From NCBI GenBank assembly GCA_024707405.1, contig JANPZU010000005.1:124001-188000 (forward strand): DNA of 64,000 bases, given 5' to 3'. The DNA comes from Luteimonas sp. (lineage in GTDB: Bacteria > Pseudomonadota > Gammaproteobacteria > Xanthomonadales > Xanthomonadaceae). Under the pieces are notes generated by a model. It made no database searches, was not told the DNA's origin, and saw only the letters and a list, made by a program, of their open reading frames with translations. This document shows, in pieces, positions 1 to 9,682 of the stretch; position 1 is the stretch's first letter; each line of letters starts with the position of its first letter. A program made the translations under genes and the position numbers.

Positions 1-51
1 GCCACCGCCCACGGTCTGGTTCAAGCGGACGACTCCCTGTCGTTGAAGCGC

Positions 52-525
52 TCAGTGCACCGGTTCGGGTTCGTCGGCGAACATCTGGGTTTCCATCCAG
101 GCGTAGGCGGCCTCGCTGCCGGGTTGGTTGAACAGCACCATCAGCACGACCCACTTCAGGTCGTCGAGGTCGAGCTCGTCCTGGTCGAGTGCCATCGCGC
201 GGTCGAGCACCAGTTCGCGCTGGTCGGCATCGAGGATCCCGTGCTGTTCGAGGAACAGCAGGAAGCCGCGGCATTCGACGTCGAGGCGGTCGAGCTCGGG
301 GCCGAAGTACACGCGGGTCGGGCCGTCGGCGCGCGGGCTGGTGGCGTGCGGCCGCTGTTCGGCCAGGGCATCGAGCCAGTCGAAGGCCTTGTTGATTTCG
401 GCGGGGCTGAAGCCGGCCTGGAGCAGGCCGTTCTGGAGGGAATCGCGATCGCGGACGATGTCCGCGTCTTCGGTGAAGTAGTGTTCGAACAGGTAGAGCA
501 GGACGTCCAGGATGCTCTCTTTCAT
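52..525 (-). CDS. smg: Smg family protein (DUF494)
   Basis: This 157-residue protein begins [16 protein letters not shown], the conserved opening of the Smg/DUF494 family, and has the family's usual length. It is acidic, with no signal peptide or membrane segment, so it should be cytoplasmic. The biochemical role of Smg is not established; the gene is recognised mostly by its fixed place beside dprA (smf), with topA usually following. Here it lies just downstream of dprA on the same strand with a gap of about 33 bp, consistent with one transcript. The first 51 bases of the window lie downstream of its stop and hold no recognisable gene. Family assignment is firm; function is unknown. Confidence 0.93.
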   Translation of the reverse strand: MKESILDVLLYLFEHYFTEDADIVRDRDSLQNGLLQAGFSPAEINKAFDWLDALAEQRPHATSPRADGPTRVYFGPELDRLDVECRGFLLFLEQHGILDADQRELVLDRAMALDQDELDLDDLKWVVLMVLFNQPGSEAAYAWMETQMFADEPEPVH

Positions 526-558
526 TTCCCCTCGGCCTGCGCCCGGGGGCGCGGTGTG

Positions 559-1664
559 TCAGGACAGTCGGGAATAGCGGCCATGTTCGCAAGCGACCCG
601 GCCTTCCAGCTCCATGACCAGCAGCATGGAGGACAGTTCGGCAGCCGTCAATCCGGTGCGGACGACCAGACTGTCCATAGGGCTTGGGTCATGGCCAAGG
701 GCCGACCACAACCGCTGGTAGTCCGGATCATCACCTCCGATGGCGGTGTCGGCATCGCGACGGCGACTCCCGGTCTCCTGGGTGGGGGCGTGCAGGCGGC
801 CACGCAAGGCATCGCCAAGGGCATGGGCGACCGGCCCGAGTGTGGCGAGCACGTCGCCGGGGGTCTGCACCAGTCCGGCGCCCTCGCTGATGAGGCGGTG
901 GCAACCGCGGGACATGGGGTTGTGGATCGAGCCGGGGATGGCGAAGACCTCGCGGCCGGATTCGGCCGCCATCCGGGCCGTGATCAGCGCGCCTGAGCGC
1001 TCCGCGGCCTCGATCACCAGCGTGCCGAGGCTGAGTCCGGCGATGATCCGGTTGCGGCTCGGGAAGTGCTCCCGGCGCGCGCTGGCACCGGGCGGGTGCT
1101 CACTGACCACGACGCCATGTCCGGCAATGCGTGCGTGCAGATCGGCGTGCGCACGGGGGTAGGGGATGTCGATCCCGCTGCCGAGGACGGCGATGGTGGA
1201 GCCACCGGTCGCCAGGGTGGCCTCGTGCGCGGCGGCATCGATGCCCGAGGCCAGGCCGCTGCACACGGCGAAGCCGGCATCGGACAGGGCGGCGGCGAAA
1301 TCGCGTGCGTTGTCGCGCCCCCGGCCGACGGCAGGCGGCTGCCGACCACGGCCACCGAGGGATGCCAGAGCAGGTTGGCGTCGCCGGCGACGAACAGCGC
1401 CAGTGGCGGACTCGGGATGCGGCGCAGCAGGGCGGGGTAGTCCGGGTCGTGCCAGCCGATGATGCGGTGGCCCGGGCGGGCCAGCCAGTCGCGGATGCGC
1501 GGGGAGATGGGGCGCAATGCGGCCAGGCTGTCGGCCTGGGCGTGATCCATGCCTGCTGCGTGCCAGGCATCCCGCCCGGCCGCGAGCGCGGCGTCGGGCG
1601 ACGCCCAGGCATCCAGCAATTGCCGCCGCGGGCGCGTCGCGCCGCCCACGCACATTAGGCGCAC
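559..1664 (-). pseudogene. dprA: DNA-processing protein DprA, single-base frameshift
   Basis: DprA loads RecA on incoming single-stranded DNA during natural transformation. The N-terminal part reads in one frame up to SVAVVGSRLPSAGG. The rest, from RDNARDFAAALSDAGFAVCSG to the C-terminal winged helix ending GRYSRLS, reads in another. The switch falls in a run of five C on the plus strand (1318-1322). A sixth base joins the halves exactly at the conserved VGSR..GGRDNA stretch of the Rossmann fold and gives a 368-residue protein of normal size. Later motifs are intact: GLASGIDAAAHEA, and FPSRNRIIAGLS followed by ITARMAAE. The ATG at 1664 is the first in frame, but similarity-like sequence (DEALVRL) continues upstream, so the true start may be a non-ATG codon further out. 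Either a sequencing error or a genuine null allele; everything else looks functional. Confidence 0.9.
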
Positions 1665-1694
1665 GAGGGCTTCGTCAGGGGGATGTCGTGGAGA

Positions 1695-1710
1695 CCGGGA
1701 TGCATCCCGG
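1695..1710. repeat. 16-bp perfect palindrome upstream of dprA
   Basis: CCGGGATGCATCCCGG reads identically on both strands. It lies about 30 bp upstream of the dprA start, between dprA and the terminator of the preceding LysM gene. A perfect dyad here could be an operator for dprA or simply a small hairpin. No regulator is recognised from the sequence alone. Confidence 0.5.
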
Positions 1711-1724
1711 CAGCATGGGCCGGA

Positions 1725-1751
1725 AACGAAAACGGCGCCGTCGGGCGCCGT
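1725..1751 (-). terminator. Rho-independent terminator of the LysM gene
   Basis: On the minus strand an 8-bp GC-rich stem (ACGGCGCC and GGCGCCGT, tetraloop CGAC, 1732-1751) is followed directly by a T-rich stretch reading TTTTCGTTT. It lies about 30 bp beyond the LysM gene stop codon at 1781. This is a standard intrinsic terminator and implies that dprA-smg can be transcribed separately. Confidence 0.75.
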
Positions 1752-1780
1752 CCTCGCGTGTTGTAGGAAAACCCTGATAC

Positions 1781-2953
1781 TCAGTACGGCGCGTCCGGGT
1801 GCTTGAGGTGGTAGCCGATGCGGGTCGGCTTGACGCTGTCCATGACCAGGCCGTAGCTCATCTTCTCGAAGGTGCGGAAGACCATGACGTGGCCGGCGAA
1901 CTCGTCCGGCAGGCGCACCTTGTTCTCGAAGAAGACAGTGTCCTCGTCGCGGTATTCGCCCTTCTGCACGCGGTCGACGGTGTTGGTGCCTTCGCGCCAG
2001 ATCGAGAACACGGTGCCGTTGTCGACGCCGTCGCGGCTGCCGACCGACAGCGCGATCACGTCGCGCGGGCCACCGTGGTGCAACATGTCGGACACGCCGA
2101 TCACGCGGGCCACGCCGTAGTCGGTCTGCTGGCGCGGCGGGTGCGGGAAGAACTGCAGGTCGTAGGGCTGGGCGTCGACTGCGATCAGGCGATCGCCTGC
2201 GCGGACTTCGCGGCCGGTTTCATCCAGCAGCAGGGTGCTGGCCTGGATGCCGCCGACTTCGCCGCGGGTGATCGTGCCCACATTGACGCGCTGCAGTTCG
2301 AAGCCGAGCAGTTCATGGCCCTTGTCGGGCGTGACCACGTTGGTCCAGTACTGCTGGAAGTCGACGGTGCGGCGGCCGCGGAAGTCGAGGTCGTCCTTGT
2401 GGAACAGGTCGCAGCACAGGCCGCTGCGATCGAGGCGGGTGAAGCGCACGGTCGGGCGCACCACGGCGTAACGCTGGCCGGGCTGCGCGGAAGGCAAGCC
2501 GCGGATGTAGGCGACCTGGCCTTGGGTGGCGCGCAGGCGGTCTTCCTCGAGGCCGACCACGTAGGGCAGGTGGTCGAAGCCGTCGACCACGCGCAGATCC
2601 TTGAGGAACGCCTCGACGTCGGACAGCGGGATCGCGTTGATCGGCTGCGCATCCTGGCGCGGGCCCGGATCCACCGCCACGCGGTTGAGGTAGGCCAGAC
2701 TGACCACGTCGCCCGGATAGATCAGGTGCGGGTTCTGGATTTGCGGATTCGCCTGCCAGATCTCTGGCCACAGCCACGGGCGCTGCAGGAACTTGCCTGC
2801 GATGCCCCACAGCGTGTCGCCACGGACGACGACATAGGTGTCCGGATGTTCGCCGCGCACGCCTTGCGCACCGGCATAGGCAGCCACCGTCAACAACGCG
2901 ACGGCAACACCCGTACGAAGCCCCTGAGAAAGGCGCTGAAGCATGCTGGCCAT
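1781..2953 (-). CDS. Secreted LysM domain protein
   Basis: A 390-residue exported protein. Residues 10-29 form a hydrophobic signal segment ending near AYAGAQG. A LysM peptidoglycan-binding motif follows (YVVVRGDTLWGIAGKFL ... PHLIYPGDVV, residues about 40-88). The remaining 300 residues carry no motif I can name. This LysM-plus-long-tail protein sits between dprA and def in xanthomonads. A likely role is envelope or cell-wall association, inferred from the LysM alone. The start at 2953 is preceded by AAGGGGAG at good spacing; a second ATG lies three codons in. It diverges from def and ends at the terminator at 1725-1751. Confidence 0.88.
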   Translation of the reverse strand: MASMLQRLSQGLRTGVAVALLTVAAYAGAQGVRGEHPDTYVVVRGDTLWGIAGKFLQRPWLWPEIWQANPQIQNPHLIYPGDVVSLAYLNRVAVDPGPRQDAQPINAIPLSDVEAFLKDLRVVDGFDHLPYVVGLEEDRLRATQGQVAYIRGLPSAQPGQRYAVVRPTVRFTRLDRSGLCCDLFHKDDLDFRGRRTVDFQQYWTNVVTPDKGHELLGFELQRVNVGTITRGEVGGIQASTLLLDETGREVRAGDRLIAVDAQPYDLQFFPHPPRQQTDYGVARVIGVSDMLHHGGPRDVIALSVGSRDGVDNGTVFSIWREGTNTVDRVQKGEYRDEDTVFFENKVRLPDEFAGHVMVFRTFEKMSYGLVMDSVKPTRIGYHLKHPDAPY

Positions 2954-2992
2954 CTACCTGCTCCCCTTGGAGATTTCCCCTGCAGCCGGGGC

Positions 2993-3041
2993 ACTATAGC
3001 CTACAAATCACGGGCCGATGCAAGCCTGCACCGGCTACAAT
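2993..3041. promoter_or_regulatory. Divergent promoter region, LysM gene / def
   Basis: The 132-bp gap between the divergent genes contains a plus-strand -10-like TACAAT (3036-3041), about 45 bp before def. It also has a minus-strand -10-like TATAGT (2993-2998) with TTGCAT at 19-bp spacing, reading toward the LysM gene. Both -35 matches are weak, so this is a tentative sigma-70 assignment. Confidence 0.4.
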
Positions 3042-3085
3042 GGACGCATCTCGCGCGGTTGTGACCGCCGCCACGCTCTGACTCC

Positions 3086-3598
3086 ATGTCCCTGCTCCCG
3101 ATCCTCGAATATCCGCACCCACGCCTGCGCAACGTCGCCGGTGCCGTAGAAGCTGAACGGATCGCCGACCCGGCGTTCCAGCGGCTGCTCGACGACATGT
3201 TCGAGACGATGTACGAGGCGCCGGGCATCGGCCTGGCCGCCACCCAGGTCGATACGCACGAGCGCTTCATGGTCATAGACGTGACCGAGGGCCGAGACCA
3301 GCCACTGGCGTTCATCAACCCGGTGATCCGCGAGGCCTCGGCTGACCTGCGCGTGCACCAGGAGGGCTGTCTGTCGATCCCGGGCGTGTTCGCGGACGTG
3401 ACGCGTCCCGACGGCATCGTCGTCGCCGCGTTCGACCGCAATGGCAAACCCTTCGAGATGCGCGTCGACGGCTTGCTGGCGACCTGTGTCCAGCACGAGA
3501 TCGACCATCTCGACGGCAAGCTGTTCATCGACTACCTGTCGCCGCTCAAGCGCGACCGCGCGATCAAGAAGCTGGAAAAACTGCGCAAGCAGGGGTGA
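3086..3598 (+). CDS. def: Peptide deformylase
   Basis: Removes the formyl group from the initiator methionine of nascent proteins; metal-dependent, cytoplasmic. All three catalytic motifs are present: GIGLAATQV (about residue 46), EGCLSIPG (Cys metal ligand) and QHEIDHLDG (two His ligands and the catalytic Glu). At 170 residues it has the expected length. It starts the def-fmt-rsmB operon; its TGA overlaps the fmt ATG. The pairing with fmt is functional: one adds the formyl group to Met-tRNA, the other removes it after translation. Confidence 0.98.
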   Translation: MSLLPILEYPHPRLRNVAGAVEAERIADPAFQRLLDDMFETMYEAPGIGLAATQVDTHERFMVIDVTEGRDQPLAFINPVIREASADLRVHQEGCLSIPGVFADVTRPDGIVVAAFDRNGKPFEMRVDGLLATCVQHEIDHLDGKLFIDYLSPLKRDRAIKKLEKLRKQG

Positions 3599-4548
3599 TG
3601 GCGATGGCCCTGCGCATCGTCTTCGCCGGCACGCCGGAATTCGCCGTCCCGTCGCTGCACGCGGCCCATGCGGGCGGTGAACTCGTCGGCGTCTACACCC
3701 AGCCCGATCGCCCCGCCGGGCGTGGTCGCGGGCTGCAGGCCTCGCCGGTGAAGCAGGCGGCGATGGCGCTCGACATTCCCGTGTTCCAGCCCGAGAGCCT
3801 GCGTTCGGAGTCGGCGCGTGCGCAGTTGCGCGAATTGCGGCCCGACCTGATGGTGGTGGTGGCCTATGGCCTGCTGTTGCCGCAGAAAGTGCTCGACATC
3901 CCCGTGCATGGTTGCTGGAACGTGCATGCCTCGCTGCTGCCGCGCTGGCGTGGCGCTGCGCCGATCCAGCGCGCGATCGAAGCCGGCGACACCGAAACCG
4001 GCGTGTGCCTGATGCAGATGGAAAAGGGCCTCGACACCGGCCCGGTGCTGCTGTCGCATGCCACGCCCATCGGCGCCGGCGAGACCGGCGGGCAACTGCA
4101 CGATCGCTTGTCTGCGTTGGGCGCCGACGTGCTGGCCAAAGGCTTGGCATTGCTCGGCGACGGCCACCTGCCGATGGCGCAGGTGCAGCCGGAATACGGC
4201 GCGACTTATGCGCACAAGCTGGACAAGGCCGAAGCGCGGCTTGATTGGTCGCAGCCGGCAACCGTCCTTGCCGACAAGGTGCGCGCGTTCGATCCGTGGC
4301 CGGTGGCCGAGGCCGAAGTGGGTGGGGAACGCCTGCGCATCCATGCAGCCACTGCCTTGCCCGTGGCGCACGAAACGTCGCCGGGCACGGTGCTGGCCGC
4401 ATCGCGTGATGGCATCGACATCGCCTGCGGTGAAGGCGCCTTGCGCCTGCTGCGCGTGCAGCGTGCGGGTGGCAAGGTGCTGGCCGCAGCCGATTACCTC
4501 AACGCCCGACGCGATCTGGTCGGCTCGCCGCCTCCGGACGGCGCATGA
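3598..4548 (+). CDS. fmt: Methionyl-tRNA formyltransferase
   Basis: Transfers a formyl group from 10-formyl-THF to Met-tRNA(fMet) for translation initiation. The N-terminal formyltransferase fold begins [16 protein letters not shown]. It contains the [18 protein letters not shown] catalytic segment with the conserved His, followed by the C-terminal domain with [14 protein letters not shown]. The 316-residue length is typical. Possible starts are GTG 3595, ATG 3598 (overlapping the def stop as ATGA) and ATG 3604; I chose 3598 for the overlap, though 3604 gives the tightest family match. Its stop overlaps the rsmB start at 4545. Confidence 0.97.
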   Translation: MAMALRIVFAGTPEFAVPSLHAAHAGGELVGVYTQPDRPAGRGRGLQASPVKQAAMALDIPVFQPESLRSESARAQLRELRPDLMVVVAYGLLLPQKVLDIPVHGCWNVHASLLPRWRGAAPIQRAIEAGDTETGVCLMQMEKGLDTGPVLLSHATPIGAGETGGQLHDRLSALGADVLAKGLALLGDGHLPMAQVQPEYGATYAHKLDKAEARLDWSQPATVLADKVRAFDPWPVAEAEVGGERLRIHAATALPVAHETSPGTVLAASRDGIDIACGEGALRLLRVQRAGGKVLAAADYLNARRDLVGSPPPDGA

Positions 4549-5840
4549 ACGCGGGCGCGCAGCCGCGTGTCGTTGCGGCGAACGTCCTCGATGCGGTGCT
4601 GCACCACGGCCGCTCGCTGAAGGCCGAGCTGGCCGCGGGGTTGCCGGCGCTGCGCGATCCGCGCGACCGCGCCCTGGTCGAGGCGATCTGTTTCGCTGCA
4701 TTGCGCATCCGCCATCGGGGCGATGCCGCCCTGGCGGCATGGATCCCCAGGCCGCTGCCCAGGCGCGATGCGCCGTTGCGCGCGCTGCTGCTGGCCGGCT
4801 TCGCGCAGCTCGATCCGCTCGGATTGCCCGCGCATGCCGCACTCGCGGCGACGGTCGATGCCGCGCGCGAGATGGGGCGCGCGCATCAGTCCGGGCTGGT
4901 CAATGCCTTGCTGCGCCGCGCGCAGCGCGACGGCCTGCCCGAAGGCGACTGGCGCGACCTGTGGCCATCGTGGCTGCGTGGGCGATTGAAGGCCGACTGG
5001 CCGGATGCGTTCGAGGACATCATCACTGCCGGCAACACGCAGGCACCGACATGGTTGCGGGTGAATCGCCTGCGCGGGACGCGCGAAGACTACCTGCAGC
5101 GCCTGCAGGCTGCCGGCATCGAGGCGCAACTGGTCGACGGTCTGGACGATGCGCTGCGCATCGACGGTTCTCTGCCGGTGGCGTTGCTGCCGGGTTTCGC
5201 CGACGGCGACGTGTCCGTGCAAGACGGTGCCGCGCAACAGGTCGCCGATGCACTGGCGCCGCCCCGCGGTGCGCGCGTACTCGATGCCTGCGCCGCGCCG
5301 GGAGGCAAGTCGGCACACTTGCTGGAACGCGATCCAACGCTGCGGCTGGTTGCGCTCGATATCGATGCCGCACGCCTGCGCAAGGTAGGCGAAAACTTCG
5401 CACGGCTCGGCGTCGGCGCGTCTGCCAGCCTGCACGTGGCCGATGCCACCGACACCGCGGCGTGGTGGGACGGCGAGCCGTTCGACGCGATCCTGCTCGA
5501 TGCGCCGTGCTCTGCCACCGGCATCGTCCGCCGCCAGCCCGACGTGCTGCTGCATCGGCGCGAACAGGACATCGTGTCGCTGGCCCGACTGCAGGCATCG
5601 TTGCTTGATGCGCTGTGGCCATTGCTCGCGCCGGGGGGCACCTTGCTCTACGCCACCTGCTCGATCCTGAGGGACGAGAACGAGCGCCAGGTGGATGCCT
5701 TCCTCGGCCGCACGCCCGATGCCGCCGCCGAAGCCTTGGCGGAGACTTTCGGCCACCCTGCTGGTGCCGGGCGCCAGCGCCTGCCGGGCGAGGGCGGGAT
5801 GGATGGGTTCTTCCATGCGCGACTGCGCAAACGTGCTTGA
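4545..5840 (+). CDS. rsmB: 16S rRNA (cytosine-967-C5)-methyltransferase RsmB
   Basis: Methylates C967 of 16S rRNA using SAM. The N-terminal NusB-like RNA-binding domain (residues 1-140, [15 protein letters not shown]) is followed by a Rossmann methyltransferase domain with the SAM motif [15 protein letters not shown]. The two active-site cysteines of RNA m5C enzymes are visible in [16 protein letters not shown] and [13 protein letters not shown]. Length 431 residues, normal. It is the third gene of def-fmt-rsmB, coupled to fmt by a 4-base overlap. Confidence 0.97.
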   Translation: MNAGAQPRVVAANVLDAVLHHGRSLKAELAAGLPALRDPRDRALVEAICFAALRIRHRGDAALAAWIPRPLPRRDAPLRALLLAGFAQLDPLGLPAHAALAATVDAAREMGRAHQSGLVNALLRRAQRDGLPEGDWRDLWPSWLRGRLKADWPDAFEDIITAGNTQAPTWLRVNRLRGTREDYLQRLQAAGIEAQLVDGLDDALRIDGSLPVALLPGFADGDVSVQDGAAQQVADALAPPRGARVLDACAAPGGKSAHLLERDPTLRLVALDIDAARLRKVGENFARLGVGASASLHVADATDTAAWWDGEPFDAILLDAPCSATGIVRRQPDVLLHRREQDIVSLARLQASLLDALWPLLAPGGTLLYATCSILRDENERQVDAFLGRTPDAAAEALAETFGHPAGAGRQRLPGEGGMDGFFHARLRKRA

Positions 5841-5957
5841 AATCAAGGTTTTGCCGACGCGCCGGAGCTTTCCGGAAATGTTCATCCAGTCGGTGTGTCG
5901 CCCTGTGTAGACTGCGCCTCGCCCATCCCCCAGGGCATACCTGTCTCCCCTGCATAC

Positions 5958-6956
5958 ATGTCGATGCCTTCCCCCTGGCTCAGCGTGCTGATCCCGTTCT
6001 ATGGCGTCGAGGCCTACCTTCGCGATTGCGTGCAGTCGGTGTTGTCGCAGTCGGGCGATGGGATCGAGATCATCCTCGTCGACGATGGCTCCAGGGATGG
6101 CAGCACCCGGATCGCAAATGAGTTGCAGCGATGCCATCCGGACAGGATCACCCTGCTGTCGCATGACGTGAACCGGGGGATTTCGCAAGCCCGGAACACG
6201 GCGTTGGCCCATGCGAGTGGCGAGTATGTCTGGTTCATCGACTCCGACGACCTCATGCTCCCGGATGCCATCCCCGACTTGCACCGGATCGTCTCGGAGC
6301 AGGATGTCGACCTGGTGATGTGCGACTTCCGTGTCGTCCGTGAGCGCACTGCACTCAAGCATGTGCTGCGCGGAGAGCGACATCGTTCGACGTTCTCGGG
6401 TGCGTCGGGACGCGTCCTGTCCGATCGCGATGCTCTCGTGCAAGGCTTGATGGAAAAGCGCCAGCTGCATCCCTGGTCGAAGATTGCGCGTCGCCGGATC
6501 TGGGCGGCAGCGCCGTTTCCCGTCGGTCGCGTCGTGACCGAGGATGCGGCGGCACTGCCCGCGCTGATTGCCGGTGTGCGCACCTGCATCCATGTCCCCA
6601 GGACGTGGATCGGCTATCGTCAGCGGGAAGGAAGTGCGCTTGCCAGGTTCGATGCGCACAAGTATCGGGACGTGATGTCTACCGTGAGCGAAATCAGCCA
6701 GCAGTTCGATCGCATGGGACTCCAGCAACCAGCGTCGCATTGTGCCGTCGATTACTTCTGCCTGCGCATGCTGGCGTCGATCGGAGGCAAGTTCGATCGT
6801 GGCGACGCCGAACTGAGGGCGCAATGGCTGGCGACGTTGGCGGCGGTGTTCCCGGAAGGCGTTGCCGGTGTGCTCGAATCCATCTCGCGCCGGGGCTGGT
6901 GGTGGCAGGTGCGGCGGATCCGGGGCGACTTACGCAAGTTGGGACTGGTGGTGTGA
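5958..6956 (+). CDS. Family 2 glycosyltransferase
   Basis: A 332-residue GT-A fold enzyme. The N-terminus LSVLIPFYGVEAYLRDCVQSVL, the nucleotide-sugar motif LVDDGSRDGS, and the metal-binding FIDSDDLMLP identify GT2. The acceptor and sugar cannot be told from sequence. The C-terminal half (EDAAALPALIAG, then a Trp/Arg-rich tail) suggests surface polysaccharide transfer. The start at 5958 places the family motif right at the N-terminus; an in-frame ATG 21 codons upstream adds non-conserved residues. It is followed 7 bp later by a family 4 glycosyltransferase, so the two probably form a small surface-glycan operon. Confidence 0.9.
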   Translation: MSMPSPWLSVLIPFYGVEAYLRDCVQSVLSQSGDGIEIILVDDGSRDGSTRIANELQRCHPDRITLLSHDVNRGISQARNTALAHASGEYVWFIDSDDLMLPDAIPDLHRIVSEQDVDLVMCDFRVVRERTALKHVLRGERHRSTFSGASGRVLSDRDALVQGLMEKRQLHPWSKIARRRIWAAAPFPVGRVVTEDAAALPALIAGVRTCIHVPRTWIGYRQREGSALARFDAHKYRDVMSTVSEISQQFDRMGLQQPASHCAVDYFCLRMLASIGGKFDRGDAELRAQWLATLAAVFPEGVAGVLESISRRGWWWQVRRIRGDLRKLGLVV

Positions 6957-6963
6957 GGATGTC

Positions 6964-8085
6964 GTGGCGCGAAATCCAGTGAGGGTGCTGCATTTCGTCA
7001 CCGGCGGTTTTTCCGGTGGTGCGACCCAGGTGGCATTGCAACTCGTCAATGCCGCACGCGACAGCGCCAACATCGACCCGTTGCTGGTGCTGCGCCGCAA
7101 GCGTCGTGGCGACCCTGCGCGCATTGCGGAACTTCAACGTGACGGCGTGCCCTTGCAGGTGGTGCCCGGCTGGTCGCATCTGGCCAGCATCCTTGCATTG
7201 GTTCGCGTGTGTCGGGAATTCAAGCCGGACGTGCTGGTCGCGCATGGCTTCAGCGAACATCTCTGGGGTCGCTATGCCGGCCTGCTGGCCAAGGTGCCGC
7301 ACCTCGTCCACGTCGAGCACAACACCCGAGAGCGTTACACGCGCTGGCGCTTGGCGCAGACCCGCTGGCTCGCGCGCCGCACCGTTCGCATCGTCGGGTG
7401 TTCGGAAGGCGTGCGCGAAGCGCTCCTGGGGATGGGCATGCCGCCCGACCGCACCATCGCGATCCCGAACGGCATCCGCCTCGAGGCATTCGCCGGGGCC
7501 GATGCGCATCCGGTGCCATCGCGGACGCCGGGCATCGTGATGGTGTCGCGTTTCTCCAAGCAGAAGGATCACGCCACGCTGTTGCGTGCGGTCGCCTTGC
7601 TTGGCGAGCGCGGATTGCGGCCACCCGTGTTGCTGGCCGGCGGCGGCAAGGCCCTGCATCGCAGGCCGCTGGAAAAGCTGGCGGATCAACTGGATTTGCG
7701 CGATCAGGTGCAGTTCCTCGGCGTGATCCGCAATGTCCCCGAAGTATTGATGACGCATCGCATCGCGGTGCTCAGCACGCATTACGAAGGCATGCCGCTG
7801 GCGTTGATCGAGGGCATGGCGGCGGGTTGCGCCGTGGTCGGCAGTGCAGTGCCCGGTGTGCGCGAAGTGATCTCGCAAGGCGAGGATGGCCTGTTGGTTC
7901 CCGAATCCGACGCCTCGGCGCTGGCCGATGCGCTGGAAACCCTGCTGCGCGACGATGCGGTCGCAACGCGCCTTGGGGCCGCTGCACGCCAGGTCGCGCT
8001 GGAGCGGCACGGGCGGGATTTGATGAATGCCCGCTACGAGGCGCTGTTCCTGTCATTGGTGGGGGAGCGCATCCGCACGCCTTGA
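6964..8085 (+). CDS. Family 4 glycosyltransferase
   Basis: A 373-residue GT-B enzyme. The N-terminal acceptor domain has the glycine-rich VTGGFSGGATQVALQL. The C-terminal donor domain has MVSRFSKQKDHATLLRA and the EX7E-type signature HYEGMPLALIEGMAAGCAVV. Resembles retaining transferases of O-antigen or capsule synthesis; substrate unknown. The start is a GTG at 6964 with GAGG a few bases upstream; the next conserved residues (RVLHFVTGGFSGG) follow at once. It lies 7 bp after the GT2 gene and ends converging on the PH-domain genes with a 16-bp gap. Confidence 0.92.
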   Translation: MARNPVRVLHFVTGGFSGGATQVALQLVNAARDSANIDPLLVLRRKRRGDPARIAELQRDGVPLQVVPGWSHLASILALVRVCREFKPDVLVAHGFSEHLWGRYAGLLAKVPHLVHVEHNTRERYTRWRLAQTRWLARRTVRIVGCSEGVREALLGMGMPPDRTIAIPNGIRLEAFAGADAHPVPSRTPGIVMVSRFSKQKDHATLLRAVALLGERGLRPPVLLAGGGKALHRRPLEKLADQLDLRDQVQFLGVIRNVPEVLMTHRIAVLSTHYEGMPLALIEGMAAGCAVVGSAVPGVREVISQGEDGLLVPESDASALADALETLLRDDAVATRLGAAARQVALERHGRDLMNARYEALFLSLVGERIRTP

Positions 8086-8101
8086 GTCAAGGCGGCGTAC
8101 T

Positions 8102-9682
8102 TCACCACCGCAATGGCCGTCGCGCGACGTCGCGTTCGATCCGCGAGAACAGCGCCTGCGCATCGTCGAGGAGCAGGTAGCGCATGCGCAGCGGCGGCGA
8201 CATCGCGCCCGCGCCCGCGGTGTCCAGCCACACCGATGCCATGCCGAAACGTTTGTCGAGTGGGGATCGGCGCAGTTCGATGGCCTGGATCTTGTCGATT
8301 TCGGCAAAACGCCAGTGCCGAGACCACCAGCCTTCGCGCACGGCGATGAAACCATCGTCGATGGCATAGCCGGCGCGCATGGCATGCCGTCGCGCCACCA
8401 GCCACGCCCATGGCAGCCACAGCAGTGCCAGCAATCCCCAGGCGTCGAAGAACCACAGGCCGCCCGCCAGCAAGCCGACGCCGAAGAGCACGTCGCCCAT
8501 CAACAGTCGCTGCCATGCCTTCGGGTGCAGGGGATGCCAGCCGCCAGCGGGTGGCCACTCGGCGCCACGCAGGACATGGCGCACCAGGTCGTCGCAGGCT
8601 TCGGGCGTGCCGACCGGGGCCAGTTCGCGCAGGGATTTTTCCTGGTTGGGATCGACTTGCGAGGCGGCCGTGTCGATATCCAGTGAGCGCCGTCCGAACA
8701 GGCGATGCAGCGCGGTCTCGCGCAACGTCCACGACTGGATGCGCCGCCGGGGCACGCTGGCGCGCACGCGCGTGAGCAGGCCGCGTTCGACGGTCAGCCG
8801 GCGGCCGTGTTCGCTCAGCCGGAAGCCGTGGTAGCGGACGATGGCCAGCAGCACCGAGAACGCGCGGATCAGCGCCAGCACCAACAGCACGAACACGACC
8901 ACCGTCAGCGCGGTGGCGAACCAGTTGCCGTTGAAATGGCCGACGTAGCCGAATGCTTCGCGCCAGAGATCGCTCAGGACGCTGAACATGCGCTTCTCGG
9001 GGTACACCTGCCACACCAGCGCGAATGCGCCCGCCACGACCACCATGCCGCGGTTGGAGATCAGGCCCAGGCGTACGATCTCGCTGGTCGGCAGTGCCAG
9101 CAGCGTATCGCCGCCGTCCTCGCCGGTGTCGTCATCCGTGCGTTGCGCGGCATCGCTTCCACCTTCGCCCGTGGCGACGCGCCCGCGATGGCGGATCAAT
9201 CGTTCCAGTGCCAGCGCATCGGCCAGCGTGAGCACCTTCATCTCCGCTTCGGGCTTGGTGCCGCCGGCCGATTCAAGTTTCACCGCGGCCACGCCGAACA
9301 GACGATGCAGCAGCGATTGCTGCAGGGCCACGTTGTGGATGCGCGAGAACGGGATCTGCCGCAATTCGCGCTGCACGATGCCGCTGCGCACGAACAGGCT
9401 GTCGCCGTCGATGCGATAGCGGAAGGTGAAGTAGCGCCAGATCGCGACCAATGCGAGGAGGACGATCACCACAGCTGCGCCCGCCAGCTGCCAGCCTTCC
9501 TCGCTGCGGCCGCCCAAGAACACCAATGCCGCGAGCGGGACGATGAACTGCTTCATCCCGTCGACCAGCACGAACAGCCACGACCAGGGATGCAGCCGGC
9601 GTTCGTCGTCGGTGGGCAGGCGTGCTTCGGCTTCGGCGATCGCCGGTGGTTCGGGCGGTTCAGGCAGGTCAGGCGTCGTCAT
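8102..9682 (-). CDS. Membrane protein with bacterial PH (DUF304/YdbT-type) domains
   Basis: A 526-residue membrane protein with repeated hydrophobic hairpins. Each is followed by a bPH_2 (DUF304) region, recognisable by YRIDGDSLFVRSGIVQRELR and RIHNVALQQSLLHRLFGVAAVKLESAGG. Two further copies of the arrangement follow (RLTVERGLLTRVRASVPRRRIQSW; AIDDGFIAVREGWW). Matches the YdbT partner of YdbS/YdbT pairs, whose cellular role is poorly known. The ATG at 9682 (MTTPDLPEPPE) lies inside the end of the upstream YdbS-like gene, an overlap of 14 bp that implies translational coupling. Confidence 0.87.
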   Translation of the reverse strand: MTTPDLPEPPEPPAIAEAEARLPTDDERRLHPWSWLFVLVDGMKQFIVPLAALVFLGGRSEEGWQLAGAAVVIVLLALVAIWRYFTFRYRIDGDSLFVRSGIVQRELRQIPFSRIHNVALQQSLLHRLFGVAAVKLESAGGTKPEAEMKVLTLADALALERLIRHRGRVATGEGGSDAAQRTDDDTGEDGGDTLLALPTSEIVRLGLISNRGMVVVAGAFALVWQVYPEKRMFSVLSDLWREAFGYVGHFNGNWFATALTVVVFVLLVLALIRAFSVLLAIVRYHGFRLSEHGRRLTVERGLLTRVRASVPRRRIQSWTLRETALHRLFGRRSLDIDTAASQVDPNQEKSLRELAPVGTPEACDDLVRHVLRGAEWPPAGGWHPLHPKAWQRLLMGDVLFGVGLLAGGLWFFDAWGLLALLWLPWAWLVARRHAMRAGYAIDDGFIAVREGWWSRHWRFAEIDKIQAIELRRSPLDKRFGMASVWLDTAGAGAMSPPLRMRYLLLDDAQALFSRIERDVARRPLRW

